From Rhodobacter sp. (GTDB taxonomy: Bacteria > Pseudomonadota > Alphaproteobacteria > Rhodobacterales > Rhodobacteraceae), in the NCBI GenBank assembly GCA_030065095.1, contig JASJDP010000018.1, positions 1 through 64,000 on the forward strand: a DNA stretch of 64,000 bases, read 5' to 3'. Under the pieces are notes generated by a model. It did not search any database and was not told the DNA's origin. It worked only from the letters and a program-made list of their open reading frames with translations. A program made the translations under genes and the position numbers. Positions 1 through 9,075 of the stretch are shown here, piece by piece. Position 1 is the first letter of the stretch; every line of letters begins with the position of its first letter.

Positions 1-150
1 CACTTCGAAACCGCCGCCGCCGTGGCAGGCGCCATAACCCCCGTCCCAGGCGGCGTCGGACCCATGACAATCGCATGCCTGCTCAAAAATACCCTCACCG
101 CCGCAAAAAAAGCCAACACACCGCCCGAAACCGAAAACCCGAAACACTGA
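1..150 (+). CDS. folD: FolD C-terminus (methylenetetrahydrofolate dehydrogenase/cyclohydrolase), partial
   Basis: The open frame enters from the left edge and ends in TGA at 148-150. The 49 residues read contain the family signature [16 protein letters not shown], which is the conserved C-terminal motif of bifunctional FolD. FolD is a cytosolic enzyme that interconverts methylene-, methenyl- and formyl-tetrahydrofolate using NADP. The Ala/Lys/Pro-rich tail after the motif is ordinary. The 5' part lies outside the window, so start and length cannot be given. Confidence 0.93.
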   Translation, partial: HFETAAAVAGAITPVPGGVGPMTIACLLKNTLTAAKKANTPPETENPKH

Positions 151-261
151 AAAAACCGGGCCTCTCCCGCCGTACCGTCGGCATCCGGTCGCTCAATCCG
201 AAATGCGGCTTCTGGCGCGAACGCTTGACAGACACCTGCATCAGGCAAATTGTGCATGTAC

Positions 262-278
262 CCGTTTAGGTTAAACGG
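262..278. promoter_or_regulatory. Candidate operator upstream of the CUT1 sugar operon
   Basis: A perfect inverted repeat, CCGTTTA-ggt-TAAACGG, lies 110 bases before the binding-protein gene. A TTGACA hexamer sits just upstream at 225-230, although no good -10 follows at the usual distance. The 7-base arms and the position suggest a binding site for a repressor of the sugar operon, for example of the LacI or GntR type. No such regulator gene is next to it, so the partner is unknown. Confidence 0.5.
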
Positions 279-388
279 AAGGCGCCACCGCTCTCCGCTG
301 ACTTGAGCGATCTCCGTCCCGGACACGGGACCACCAAAAAAGCCAATGCCCGTCACAAAGAGGCGGGCGAACCGGGAGGAAACCAGAC

Positions 389-1621
389 ATGATAGCGTTC
401 AGAACCATTCTGACGTCCACCACGGCGCTGTTGGCGGCAGGGTCGGCACATGCGACCGATCTGGAGGTCATGCACTGGTGGACCTCGGGCGGCGAGGCCG
501 CCGCGGTCGCCGAATTCGCAAACGCCTTCGACGCCACGGGCCACAAATGGATCGACGGGGCCATCGCGGGGTCGGGCGGCACGGCCCGGCCGATCATCGT
601 CAGCCGGATCATCGGCGGCGACCCGATGGGGGCGTTCCAGTTCAACCACGGACGCCAGGCCGAAGAGCTGATCGACGCCGGACTGCTGCGCGATCTGACC
701 GGCGTCGCCGAGGCCGAGGGCTGGAAAGACATCGTCAACCCGCCGTCTTTGCTCGACGCCTGCACGGTCGACGGCAAGATCTATTGCGCCCCGGTGAATA
801 TCCATTCCTGGCAATGGCTGTGGCTGAGCCATCATGCCTTTGCCGATGCCGGCGTCGATGTGCCCACGAACTGGGACGAATTCGTCGCCGCCGCCCCTGC
901 CCTGCGCGACGCCGGCAAGATCCCGCTGGCCGTCGGCGGCCAGCCCTGGCAATCGGCCGGCGCCTTCAACGTTCTGATGGTCGGCATCGCGGGGCCGGAC
1001 GTTCTGGTGCGGATCTACGGCGACAAAGACGCCGATCTGGCCGCGGGGCCCGAAATGGCCCGCGTGTTCGCGGCCGCCGGGGATGCGCGCGAGATGTCGC
1101 AGGGCACGAATGTGCAGGATTGGAATCAGGCCACCAATCTGGTCATCACCGGCCAGGCCGGCGGACAGATCATGGGCGACTGGGCTCAGGGCGAATTCCA
1201 GGTGGCCGGGCAGACCGCGGGCGAGGATTATTCCTGCCTGCCGGGCCTGGGCATCAACGAGCTGATCGACACCGCCGGCGATGCCTTTTACTTCCCGGTC
1301 GTCAATGATCCCGACATCGCCGCGGCGCAGGACGTGCTGGCCGCGACCCTGCTGGCGCCGGAGACCCAGGTTGCGTTCAACCTCAAGAAGGGCTCGCTTC
1401 CGATCCGCGGCGATATCGACCTGACGGCGGCCAACGACTGCATGAAGAAGGGGCTGGAGATCCTTGCGGCGGGCAACACGCTGCCGGCGACGACCATCCT
1501 GAACACCGAGGACACCAACAACCAGCTCAACGATCTTTTCGTCGAGTTCTTCAACGACACCTCGATCACCCCCGAGGCGGCGCAGGAGCGCTTTGTCGAC
1601 ATCATCGCGAACGCGGACTGA
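389..1621 (+). CDS. Carbohydrate ABC transporter substrate-binding protein (CUT1 family)
   Basis: 410 residues with a Sec signal peptide (MIAFRTILTSTTALLAAGSAHA) and a mature start at about residue 23. The sequence LEVMHWWTSGGEAAAV matches the start of the glucose/mannose-type binding proteins of COG1653. It should bind a sugar in the periplasm and deliver it to the two permeases encoded downstream. A strong GGAGG ribosome site precedes the ATG. It is the first gene of a six-gene operon (binding protein, two permeases, ATPase, isomerase, oxidoreductase). The exact sugar cannot be read from sequence. Confidence 0.9.
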   Translation: MIAFRTILTSTTALLAAGSAHATDLEVMHWWTSGGEAAAVAEFANAFDATGHKWIDGAIAGSGGTARPIIVSRIIGGDPMGAFQFNHGRQAEELIDAGLLRDLTGVAEAEGWKDIVNPPSLLDACTVDGKIYCAPVNIHSWQWLWLSHHAFADAGVDVPTNWDEFVAAAPALRDAGKIPLAVGGQPWQSAGAFNVLMVGIAGPDVLVRIYGDKDADLAAGPEMARVFAAAGDAREMSQGTNVQDWNQATNLVITGQAGGQIMGDWAQGEFQVAGQTAGEDYSCLPGLGINELIDTAGDAFYFPVVNDPDIAAAQDVLAATLLAPETQVAFNLKKGSLPIRGDIDLTAANDCMKKGLEILAAGNTLPATTILNTEDTNNQLNDLFVEFFNDTSITPEAAQERFVDIIANAD

Positions 1622-1713
1622 TCCGCGGGCGGAGGCCAGAGCCACAACCGGCCCGTGGCGCGCCAAGGGCCGGTTGACGGTTTCGGCGACGGATGACTTT
1701 GGAGGGGGATGGC

Positions 1714-2604
1714 GTGTCCGACAGGCGTCCGAACCGGTTCTTCCGGAACATGACCGCAAAGATCGCGGCGGTCCCGATGATCCTGACGGCGCTGTGCGTC
1801 TTCGTCGGCGGGACCGTCTGGACCATCGTCCACTCGTTCACCGACTCCAAACTGCTGCCGCGCCTCAGGTGGGACGGGCTGGACCAGTACGAGCGGCTCT
1901 GGAACACCAACCGCTGGATCGTCTCGATCGAGAACCTGCTGATTTACGGCCTTTGCTCGCTGATCCTCAGCCTGATCATCGGCTTCGTTCTCGCAGCCCT
2001 TCTGGACCAGAAAATCCGCTTTGAGAACACGTTCCGCACGATCCTGCTTTATCCCTTCGCGCTCAGTTTCATCGTGACCGGGCTGGTCTGGCAGTGGCTC
2101 TTGAATCCCGATCTGGGCATCCAGTCGGTGATCCGGGGCGCAGGCTGGATCGGGTTCACCTTCGATCCGCTGAACAACAGCAAGATCGTGATCTTCGGGG
2201 TGCTGATCGCGGGGCTCTGGCAGGGCACCGGGCTGATCATGGTGCTGATGCTGGCGGGCCTGCGCGGCATCGACCAGGAGATCTGGAAGGCATCGCGCGT
2301 CGACGGCATCCCGATGTGGAAGACCTACCTCTTCATCGTCATCCCGATGATGCGGCCGGTGTTCATCACCACGCTGGTGATCATCGCCAGCGGCATCGTC
2401 AAGCTGTATGATCTGATCGTCGCACAAACCAGCGGCGGGCCGGGCATCTCGTCCGAGGTGCCGGCGAAATACGTCTACGACTACATGTTCCAGGGCCAGA
2501 ACCTGGGCCAGGGCTTTGCCGCCTCGACGATGATGCTGTTGGCCGTCTTGGTGGTGGTGATCCCCTGGGCCTATCTCGAGTTTGGAGGCAAGGCCCGTGG
2601 CTGA
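1714..2604 (+). CDS. Sugar ABC transporter permease, MalF/UgpA type
   Basis: Inner-membrane permease of the CUT1 class with about six hydrophobic segments. The EAA loop region near WKASRVDGIPMWKTYLFIVIP contacts the ATPase. I prefer the GTG at 1714 because a GGAGGGGG ribosome site ends 5 bases before it; an in-frame ATG lies at 1693 but has no such site. The 3' end overlaps the next permease by 8 bases, which suggests translational coupling. Confidence 0.88.
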   Translation: MSDRRPNRFFRNMTAKIAAVPMILTALCVFVGGTVWTIVHSFTDSKLLPRLRWDGLDQYERLWNTNRWIVSIENLLIYGLCSLILSLIIGFVLAALLDQKIRFENTFRTILLYPFALSFIVTGLVWQWLLNPDLGIQSVIRGAGWIGFTFDPLNNSKIVIFGVLIAGLWQGTGLIMVLMLAGLRGIDQEIWKASRVDGIPMWKTYLFIVIPMMRPVFITTLVIIASGIVKLYDLIVAQTSGGPGISSEVPAKYVYDYMFQGQNLGQGFAASTMMLLAVLVVVIPWAYLEFGGKARG

Positions 2605-3499
2605 TCGGGTCGCGGCCCTGTCCGGCCCCCAGGGCCCCAGGCCGCGCCGCAGGTTTTCGCGGCGCAACATCATCATCTACGGCACGCTGGCCGTCGTGGC
2701 ATTCTACTACCTGCTGCCGCTTTACGTGATGATCGTGACCTCGCTGAAGGGCATGCCCGAAATCCGGCTGGGCAACATCTTCGCCCCGCCGGTCGAGATC
2801 ACCTTCGAGCCCTGGGTCAAGGCCTGGGCGCAGGCCTGCACCGGGCTCAATTGCGACGGGCTGAGCCGTGGTTTCTGGAATTCGGTCCAGATCACCGTGC
2901 CCTCTGTCATCGTGTCGATCCTGATCGCCAGCGTGAACGGTTACGCGCTTGCGAACTGGCGGTTCAGGGGCGCCGACGTGTTCTTTACCATCCTGATCTT
3001 CGGAGCCTTCATCCCCTATCAGGTGATGCTTTACCCGATCGTCATCATGCTGCGCGAGATCGGGCTTTACGGGTCGCTCTGGGGGCTGGTGATCGTGCAC
3101 ACGATCTTCGGCATGCCGATCCTGACGCTGCTTTTCCGCAACTACTTCACCTCGCTGCCGGAAGAGCTGTTCAAGGCCGCGCGCATCGACGGCGCCCGGT
3201 TCTGGGGCATCTATTTCCGGATCATGCTGCCGATGTCGCTGCCGATCTTCGTGGTGGCGATGATCCTGCAGGTGACCGGGATCTGGAACGATTTCCTGTT
3301 CGGGGTCGTCTATACCAAGCCCGACACCTACCCGATGACCGTGCAGCTGAACAACATCGTCAACACGGTGCAGGGGGTCAGGGAATACAACGTCAACATG
3401 GCCGCGACGCTGTTGACCGGGCTGGTGCCCCTGGTCATCTACTTCGTGTCCGGCAAGCTCTTCGTGCGCGGAATCGCCGCCGGAGCGGTAAAGGGGTGA
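2597..3499 (+). CDS. Sugar ABC transporter permease, MalG type
   Basis: Second CUT1 permease, about 300 residues, with a basic N-terminal stretch and six likely membrane segments. The EAA motif reads ELFKAARIDGARFWGIYFRI, which matches MalG-family proteins. The GTG at 2597 is favoured because GGAGG lies 7 bases upstream; a TTG at 2582 is also open. It partners the preceding permease to form the transmembrane channel. Confidence 0.88.
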   Translation: MADRVAALSGPQGPRPRRRFSRRNIIIYGTLAVVAFYYLLPLYVMIVTSLKGMPEIRLGNIFAPPVEITFEPWVKAWAQACTGLNCDGLSRGFWNSVQITVPSVIVSILIASVNGYALANWRFRGADVFFTILIFGAFIPYQVMLYPIVIMLREIGLYGSLWGLVIVHTIFGMPILTLLFRNYFTSLPEELFKAARIDGARFWGIYFRIMLPMSLPIFVVAMILQVTGIWNDFLFGVVYTKPDTYPMTVQLNNIVNTVQGVREYNVNMAATLLTGLVPLVIYFVSGKLFVRGIAAGAVKG

Positions 3500-3592
3500 G
3501 GCGCGGTTTTGCACAGCAAAATGAACGGCGCCGGTGGCACGTTTCAAGCAACGAACGCGGCGGGCAATCGCGCGCCGCCGGGAGATAGGCCC

Positions 3593-4669
3593 ATGCATTC
3601 CGTGGAAATCAAGAACCTCGATCTGCATTTCGGCGCGGTCAAGGTGCTTCAGGACCTGAACCTGACCATCGCCCGGGGCGAGTTTCTGGTGCTGCTCGGT
3701 TCGTCGGGATGCGGCAAGTCCACCCTGCTGAACTGTATCGCGGGGCTTCTTGACGTCACCGCCGGGCAGATCTTCATCAACGGCGCAAACGTCACCTGGG
3801 CCGAGCCGTCGGACCGCGGCATCGGCATGGTGTTCCAATCCTACGCGCTCTATCCGCAGATGACCGTCGAGGGGAACCTGTCCTTCGGGCTGAAGAACGC
3901 CCGCCTGCCCCGGGACGAGATAGCCAGGCGCGTGGCCCGCGCCGCCGAAATCCTGCAGATCGAACCGCTTCTGAAACGCAAACCCGCCGCACTGTCGGGC
4001 GGCCAGCGCCAGCGGGTCGCCATCGGCCGGGCGCTGGTGCGCGATGTCGACGTGTTCCTGTTCGACGAGCCGCTGTCGAATCTCGACGCCAAGCTGCGCG
4101 CAGACCTGCGGGTCGAGATCAAGCACCTGCACCAGCAGCTGAAGAACACGATGATCTACGTCACCCACGACCAGGTCGAGGCGATGACGCTGGCCGACCG
4201 GATTGCGATCATGAAGGACGGCAAGATCATGCAGCTTGGATCGCCGCATGAGATCTACAACCTTCCGCAAAATCGCTATGTGGCGGATTTCATCGGCTCT
4301 CCGTCGATGAACTTCATCGACGGGCGGCTCGAAAGCGGTGTCTTCCGGGCCGCGGGCATCGATATCCCGATGACCGGGTACGATTTCCGCGCCGGCGCGG
4401 CGAGCGACGGCAAGGTGGTGATCGGGCTTCGGCCGGAACATATCGCCACCGGCGACGCCCTTGCCTCGGCGGCGATCCGCACGCGTGTCAAGGTCGACAT
4501 CGTCGAGCCCACGGGATCCGACACGCTGATCTTCGCACCGCTCGGCGGCACCTCGGTCCATGTCCGCATGGACGGCCAGACCCGGGTGAATCCCGGCGAC
4601 GAGATCGAGATCGGGATCCTGCCCGGTCGCGCCTCGCTGTTCGACCGGGACACGGAACTGCGCCTCTGA
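3593..4669 (+). CDS. Sugar ABC transporter ATP-binding protein (MsmK/UgpC type)
   Basis: 358 residues. Walker A is GSSGCGKST, the signature is LSGGQRQRVAIGRAL, Walker B is VFLFDEPLSNLDA, and a switch histidine follows in THDQ. The C-terminal third is the TOBE/OB regulatory domain found in MalK-like ATPases. The ATG at 3593 has a GGAGA site; an upstream in-frame start at 3509 would add a low-complexity leader with no match to the family. It energises the transporter formed with the binding protein and two permeases. Confidence 0.92.
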   Translation: MHSVEIKNLDLHFGAVKVLQDLNLTIARGEFLVLLGSSGCGKSTLLNCIAGLLDVTAGQIFINGANVTWAEPSDRGIGMVFQSYALYPQMTVEGNLSFGLKNARLPRDEIARRVARAAEILQIEPLLKRKPAALSGGQRQRVAIGRALVRDVDVFLFDEPLSNLDAKLRADLRVEIKHLHQQLKNTMIYVTHDQVEAMTLADRIAIMKDGKIMQLGSPHEIYNLPQNRYVADFIGSPSMNFIDGRLESGVFRAAGIDIPMTGYDFRAGAASDGKVVIGLRPEHIATGDALASAAIRTRVKVDIVEPTGSDTLIFAPLGGTSVHVRMDGQTRVNPGDEIEIGILPGRASLFDRDTELRL

Positions 4670-4700
4670 TCCCCCAACTTCAAGCCCCAAGGACAAAGAC

Positions 4701-5450
4701 ATGGACGTTTCCTTTCAGCTCTACTCGGCCCGCGAACACACCCCATGGGATGGCGTGATCAAGGACCTCGCGGCGCTCGGTTACACCCAGGTCGAGGGGT
4801 TCGGCGGCGTCTATGACGACCCCGCGGCGTTCCGGGCGCTGCTGGACGAACACAACCTGACGATGCCATCGGGCCATTTCTTTCCGATCGCCAGTTTCGA
4901 AGACGGCTTCGACGAGACCATCGCGACCGCGACCGCCCTTGGCATGGAGCATCTTTACTGCCCGGCCCCCGAGGATGACCTGCGCGCCGGGGGCGACGCG
5001 GCGGCCTGGATCGCATTGGCCGAGCGGATGGAGATGGCGGCTAAGCGGGTGACGGACGCCGGGTTCAATTTCGGCTGGCACAACCATCATTGGGAATTCC
5101 TGCCCCTGCCCGGCGGCGAGATCGCAATGGAGCTGATCCTGAACCATGCGCCCTCGATCGCGTGGGAGGCCGACATCGCCTGGATCGTGCGCGGCGGCGC
5201 CGACCCGCTCGACTGGATCGCCCGTCACGGGCACCGGATCACCGCCGCGCATGTCAAGGACATCGCGCCGGACGGCGACTGCGAAGACGAAGACGGCTGG
5301 GCCGATGTCGGTCACGGCACGCTGGACTGGCCGGGGATCACCGCGGCCCTGCGCGCCGCCGGCGTGACGCTGTTCGTGATGGAGCACGACAAGCCCAGCG
5401 ACGCGCACCGGTTCGCCGCGCGGTCGATCGCCAGTTTCAAGTCGTACTGA
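4701..5450 (+). CDS. Sugar phosphate isomerase/epimerase (xylose isomerase-like TIM barrel)
   Basis: 249 residues of the AP-endonuclease family 2 fold. Metal-binding residues are visible in the segments FNFGWHNHHWEF, WEADIAWIVRGG and AAHVKDIAP, and in a late Glu (FVMEHD). Such enzymes isomerise or epimerise sugars or keto-sugars in the cytosol. Placement directly after a sugar importer and before a Gfo/Idh/MocA oxidoreductase is typical of keto-glycoside or polyol catabolism. The substrate is not known. Confidence 0.85.
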   Translation: MDVSFQLYSAREHTPWDGVIKDLAALGYTQVEGFGGVYDDPAAFRALLDEHNLTMPSGHFFPIASFEDGFDETIATATALGMEHLYCPAPEDDLRAGGDAAAWIALAERMEMAAKRVTDAGFNFGWHNHHWEFLPLPGGEIAMELILNHAPSIAWEADIAWIVRGGADPLDWIARHGHRITAAHVKDIAPDGDCEDEDGWADVGHGTLDWPGITAALRAAGVTLFVMEHDKPSDAHRFAARSIASFKSY

Positions 5451-5462
5451 GAGGGTACAGAG

Positions 5463-6584
5463 ATGAGCGACACCCTGGGCATCGGCGTCATCGGCTGCGG
5501 CAACATCTCGGCGGCCTACCTGCGGCTGGCGCCGCTCTTTCGCGGCATCGAGATGCGCGCCTGCGCCGACATCGACCCCGCCGCCGCCCAGGCCCGCGCC
5601 GACGCATTCGGCCTGCGGGCCGAAACGGTCGGCGGCCTTCTGGCTGCAAGCGACATCGACGTGGTGGTGAACCTCACCGTCCCGAACGCGCATTTCGACG
5701 TCTCGAAACAAGTGCTGCAGGCCGGCAAGCACGTCTATTCGGAAAAGCCCTTCGTGCTGTCCGTCGCCGAGGGCCGCGACCTGGCCGAACTGGCACAGGC
5801 AGGGGAATTGCGTATCGGCTCTGCCCCCGACACCTTTCTCGGCGGCGCGCATCAATTGGCCCGACACCTCGTGGACACCGGAGCCGTCGGCCGCATCACC
5901 TCCGGCATATGTGCCGTGCAAAGCCCGGGGATGGAGATGTGGCACCCGAACCCGGACTTCTTCTTCAAGCCCGGCGGCGGACCGATCCTCGATCTTGGCC
6001 CCTACTACGTGTCGAACCTTGTGCAACTCCTCGGCCCGGTGAGACGCGTCATCGCGATGTCGTCGATGGCGTCCGAAGAGCGCGTCATAACCTCGGCACC
6101 CCGCCGTGGCGACAAGATCAGGGTGGAGACCCCCACCACGATCCACGCAGTGCTGCTGTTCCACTCCGGCGCCCAGATCACCTTTTGCGCCAGCTGGGAC
6201 GTCTGGCAGCACGGCCATGCCAACATGGAGCTTTACGGCCGGACCGGAACCCTGCACGTGCCGGACCCGAATTTCTTTGGCGGCGAGGTGCGGATGACCG
6301 AGCGGGCCACTTTCGTCAATGCCGCGCAGGATTGGGAGCATCCGTTCAGCCGCCTCAACGACGGGGACCGCGCGAATTACCGCGCGATCGGACTGGCCGA
6401 GATGTGCGATGCGATCCTGTCGCGGCGCCCGCACCGCTGCTCGCTCGAATTCGCGCTTCACGTGGTCGATGTCATGACGGCAATCCTGGCCTCGGGTGAA
6501 AAGGGCCGGGCCATCGACATCGCCACGACCTGCGAACGGCCAGCCCCCCTGCCGCCGCAGGCTGCCGCCGCGCTATTGGCCTGA
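5463..6584 (+). CDS. Gfo/Idh/MocA family NAD(P)-dependent oxidoreductase
   Basis: 373 residues. The N-terminal Rossmann fold carries IGVIGCGNIS, and the catalytic EKP motif (YSEKPFVLS) is present. The C-terminal alpha/beta domain contains GGGPILDLGPYYVSNL, usual for the family. It oxidises or reduces a sugar or cyclitol hydroxyl. It lies 12 bases after the isomerase gene and is the last gene of the sugar operon, so both enzymes probably process the imported compound. Confidence 0.9.
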   Translation: MSDTLGIGVIGCGNISAAYLRLAPLFRGIEMRACADIDPAAAQARADAFGLRAETVGGLLAASDIDVVVNLTVPNAHFDVSKQVLQAGKHVYSEKPFVLSVAEGRDLAELAQAGELRIGSAPDTFLGGAHQLARHLVDTGAVGRITSGICAVQSPGMEMWHPNPDFFFKPGGGPILDLGPYYVSNLVQLLGPVRRVIAMSSMASEERVITSAPRRGDKIRVETPTTIHAVLLFHSGAQITFCASWDVWQHGHANMELYGRTGTLHVPDPNFFGGEVRMTERATFVNAAQDWEHPFSRLNDGDRANYRAIGLAEMCDAILSRRPHRCSLEFALHVVDVMTAILASGEKGRAIDIATTCERPAPLPPQAAAALLA

Positions 6585-7188
6585 CACGGCACGGAACGGG
6601 ATCGGCTGTCCGATTCCGGCCGCATTCAACCCCGACCCGTCAATCCGCCAGGTCGGCGAGGATCGTTTCATCGCCATGCCCACCGTTGAATGCTTCCCGG
6701 CATCCAATTCCACTGCCTGCGCGATCCGGCGAACGCGGACCTTGCCTGTCGCCCGCTGTCGCAGACGTTATCTCTGGCATGGGCGGACGGGACCAGCACG
6801 CCTCGTTCCCCGGGCACTTCCGCGCGCATGGCGGCGTTCTACCTTGACGGGCGGGCGCACCCGGCCGATTTCACCACTTTCCGATGCGCGCCAAAAGACA
6901 GCCGGATCCTGCGCCGACAGCACCGGATCTTTCCGAAATCGCGAAAGAAACTTTCGACAAATCCACATGTGCGGGCCCCGAAGCTCTATCGATCGTCGGG
7001 CCGGCGACCGGAACCCGGCTGCAGGGCATGATTGGCCGGGAAAGATACGGTGAAAGCGTTTACACTGTTGAATTTATCCGCCAATGTTCGGCGACGCCGG
7101 ATCTGCCTTGGGCCGGCTGACCTGCCGGGCAACGCCCCGTGCGAAAGACCGAAAAATATCGGCTGGATGAACCAAGAGGGAGACCACT
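6585..7188. other. Intergenic region between the sugar and taurine operons
   Basis: About 600 bases without a convincing gene. A weak imperfect hairpin (GGATCGG/CCGATTCC, 6599-6617) follows the sugar operon and lacks a T run. Short open frames here have no recognisable motif and no ribosome site. A palindrome at 6942-6956 is listed separately. The last 150 bases should hold the promoter of the taurine-type operon. Confidence 0.6.
6942..6956. promoter_or_regulatory. Palindrome CGAAAG-aaa-CTTTCG, candidate operator
   Basis: A perfect 6-base inverted repeat with a 3-base centre lies about 230 bases before the taurine-type binding-protein gene, in a locally AT-rich patch. Its form fits a dimeric regulator site. 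A TauR-like MocR regulator often controls tau genes in this group, but none is encoded nearby and I cannot match this site to TauR. Confidence 0.35.
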
Positions 7189-8193
7189 ATGAACCTGAAA
7201 TCCAAATATCTGGGGGCCGCGTGCCTGGCCGCCACGATGGGCTTTGCCCAATCGGCCTTTGCCGCGGACGAAATCACCGTCGCCTATTTCCTCGAATGGC
7301 CGATGCCGTTCCAGTACGCCAAGGTGAACGGCACCTACGAAGAAGAGATGGGCGTGGCGATCAACTGGGTCAGCTTTGACACCGGCACCGCGATGTCGGC
7401 CGCGATGGCCTCGGGCGACGTGCAGATCAGCGTCAGCCAGGGCGTGCCGCCCTTCGTGGTCGCGGCCTCGGCCGGGCAGGACATCCAGATCGTCGACGTG
7501 GCCGTCAGCTATTCCGACAACGACAACTGCGTGGTGCATGCCGATCATGAGATCGACAAGGACAGCGCAGGCGAGCTTGCCGGCAAGAAGGTCGCCGTGC
7601 CGCTCGGCACCGCCGCGCATTACGGCTTTCTCAGCCAGATGAACCACTTCGGCGTCGATATCGGCTCGATGGAAATCGTCGACATGGCGCCCGCCGAAGG
7701 CGCAGCCGCGCTGGCCCAGGGTTCGATCGACATGGCCTGCGGCTGGGGCGGCGCCCTGCGCCGGATGAAGGAAAGCGGTAACATCCTGCTGACCGGCGCC
7801 GAGAAGGAAGAGCTGGGCATCCTGGTCTTCGACGTCACCTCGGCCCCGGCCGACTTCGTGGCCGAGGAAAGCGAGTTGCTGGCCAAATTCCTGAAGGTCA
7901 CGGCGGATGCCAACGCGGCCTGGAACGCGGGCGGCATGGAGGCCGACAAGATGATCCCGGTGATCGCCAAGGATGCCGGTATGGACGAGGCGGCGACCGC
8001 GGAAACCATGGCCACCTTTGCGTTCCCGGGCGTGGACGAACAGCTGGGCGACAAATGGCTCGGCGGCGGCGCGCAGTCCTTCATGAAGGGCGTGGCCGAC
8101 ATCTTCGTCGGCGCAGGCTCGATCGACGCGGCGCTTGACAGCTACGAAGCAGCGGTCAACACCGGCCCGCTCCAAGCTGCCAGCGGCATGTAA
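7189..8193 (+). CDS. tauA: Taurine-type ABC transporter substrate-binding protein
   Basis: 334 residues with a Sec signal peptide ending in QSAFA near residue 25. The mature protein begins DEITVAYFLEWPMPFQYA, typical of TauA-like proteins. AGKKVAVPLGTAAHYGFL is the ligand-binding lobe motif of the SsuA/TauA family. It should bind taurine or a related sulfonate in the periplasm. A GAGGGAGA ribosome site precedes it. It is separated from the ATPase gene by a strong hairpin. Confidence 0.87.
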   Translation: MNLKSKYLGAACLAATMGFAQSAFAADEITVAYFLEWPMPFQYAKVNGTYEEEMGVAINWVSFDTGTAMSAAMASGDVQISVSQGVPPFVVAASAGQDIQIVDVAVSYSDNDNCVVHADHEIDKDSAGELAGKKVAVPLGTAAHYGFLSQMNHFGVDIGSMEIVDMAPAEGAAALAQGSIDMACGWGGALRRMKESGNILLTGAEKEELGILVFDVTSAPADFVAEESELLAKFLKVTADANAAWNAGGMEADKMIPVIAKDAGMDEAATAETMATFAFPGVDEQLGDKWLGGGAQSFMKGVADIFVGAGSIDAALDSYEAAVNTGPLQAASGM

Positions 8194-8204
8194 CCCAAGC
8201 ACTC

Positions 8205-8235
8205 CGGGCCCCGCAGGATCACCTCGCGGGGCCCG
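8205..8235 (+). terminator. Hairpin between tauA and tauB (terminator or attenuator)
   Basis: A perfect 10-base stem, CGGGCCCCGC / GCGGGGCCCG, with an 11-base loop is followed by GTATCTTTTTC. This has the form of a rho-independent terminator. As it sits inside the operon, it most likely lowers expression of the ATPase and permease relative to the binding protein. Confidence 0.8.
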
Positions 8236-8268
8236 GTATCTTTTTCAGACATCTACGGGGGCGCGCGC

Positions 8269-9075
8269 ATGTCCGGTCTCAAACTCGACAGCATTTCGAT
8301 GCGCTTCGACCTGCCGAACGGCGATCACGTGCAGGCCTTGAAGAACGTCTCGCTCGACATCAAGACCGGCGAGTTGATGAGCGTTCTGGGCCCGTCCGGC
8401 TGCGGCAAGACCACGCTTTTGAACATCATCGCGGGCTTTCTGGCGCCGACCGAGGGCGCGGTTCTGCTGAACGATCACCGGGTCACCGGCCCGGCGCAGG
8501 AACGCGGCATGGTGTTTCAGAAGGGCGCGTTGTTCGAATGGATGAACGTGCGCGAAAATGTCGCCTTCGGCCCCCGGATGAACGGCGTGCCGAAATCCGA
8601 AAGCGCCGGCAAGGTGGACCATCTGCTCGAGGTCGTCGGCCTGCACGACTTCAAGGAGAAGGCGATCTACGAACTGTCGGGCGGCATGCAGCAGCGCGTG
8701 GCGCTGGCGCGCTGCCTGGCCAATGACCCCGACGTGATCCTGATGGACGAGCCCCTGGGCGCGCTCGACGCGCTGACGCGGGAAAAGATGCAAGGTTTGG
8801 TCCTGAAACTCTGGAAAGAGACCGGCAAGACGATCATCCTGATCACCCATTCGGTGGAAGAGGCGCTGCTTTTGGGTGAACGGCTGCTGGTCATGGCCCC
8901 GCGGCCGGGGCGCATCCACAAGGAATACCGCCTGCCCTTTGCCGAGATGGGCGTCGGTGCGGACCTGCGCGAGGTCAAGCACCACGCCGAATACGCGATC
9001 ACCCGCGAAGAGATCCTGAACATGATCTGGGACATGGAAGAGGAAATCATGGGCCGGACGGAGGGCGCGGCATGA
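8269..9075 (+). CDS. tauB: Taurine-type ABC transporter ATP-binding protein
   Basis: 268 residues. Walker A is GPSGCGKTT, the signature is LSGGMQQRVALARCL, and Walker B is VILMDEPLGALDALT, followed by ITHSVEEALLLGERLLVM. This set is characteristic of the nitrate/sulfonate/taurine ATPases. It powers import with the downstream permease, whose start overlaps its stop by 4 bases (ATGA). Confidence 0.88.
   Translation: MSGLKLDSISMRFDLPNGDHVQALKNVSLDIKTGELMSVLGPSGCGKTTLLNIIAGFLAPTEGAVLLNDHRVTGPAQERGMVFQKGALFEWMNVRENVAFGPRMNGVPKSESAGKVDHLLEVVGLHDFKEKAIYELSGGMQQRVALARCLANDPDVILMDEPLGALDALTREKMQGLVLKLWKETGKTIILITHSVEEALLLGERLLVMAPRPGRIHKEYRLPFAEMGVGADLREVKHHAEYAITREEILNMIWDMEEEIMGRTEGAA

Noticed and set aside
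2399-4702. Very long minus-strand open frame opposite the permease and ATPase genes
   Set aside because: It is the shadow of two well-supported plus-strand genes and has no motif of its own.
6585-7188. Several short open frames in the sugar/taurine spacer
   Set aside because: They lack ribosome sites and known motifs, and both strands show similar open frames, as is common by chance in GC-rich DNA.
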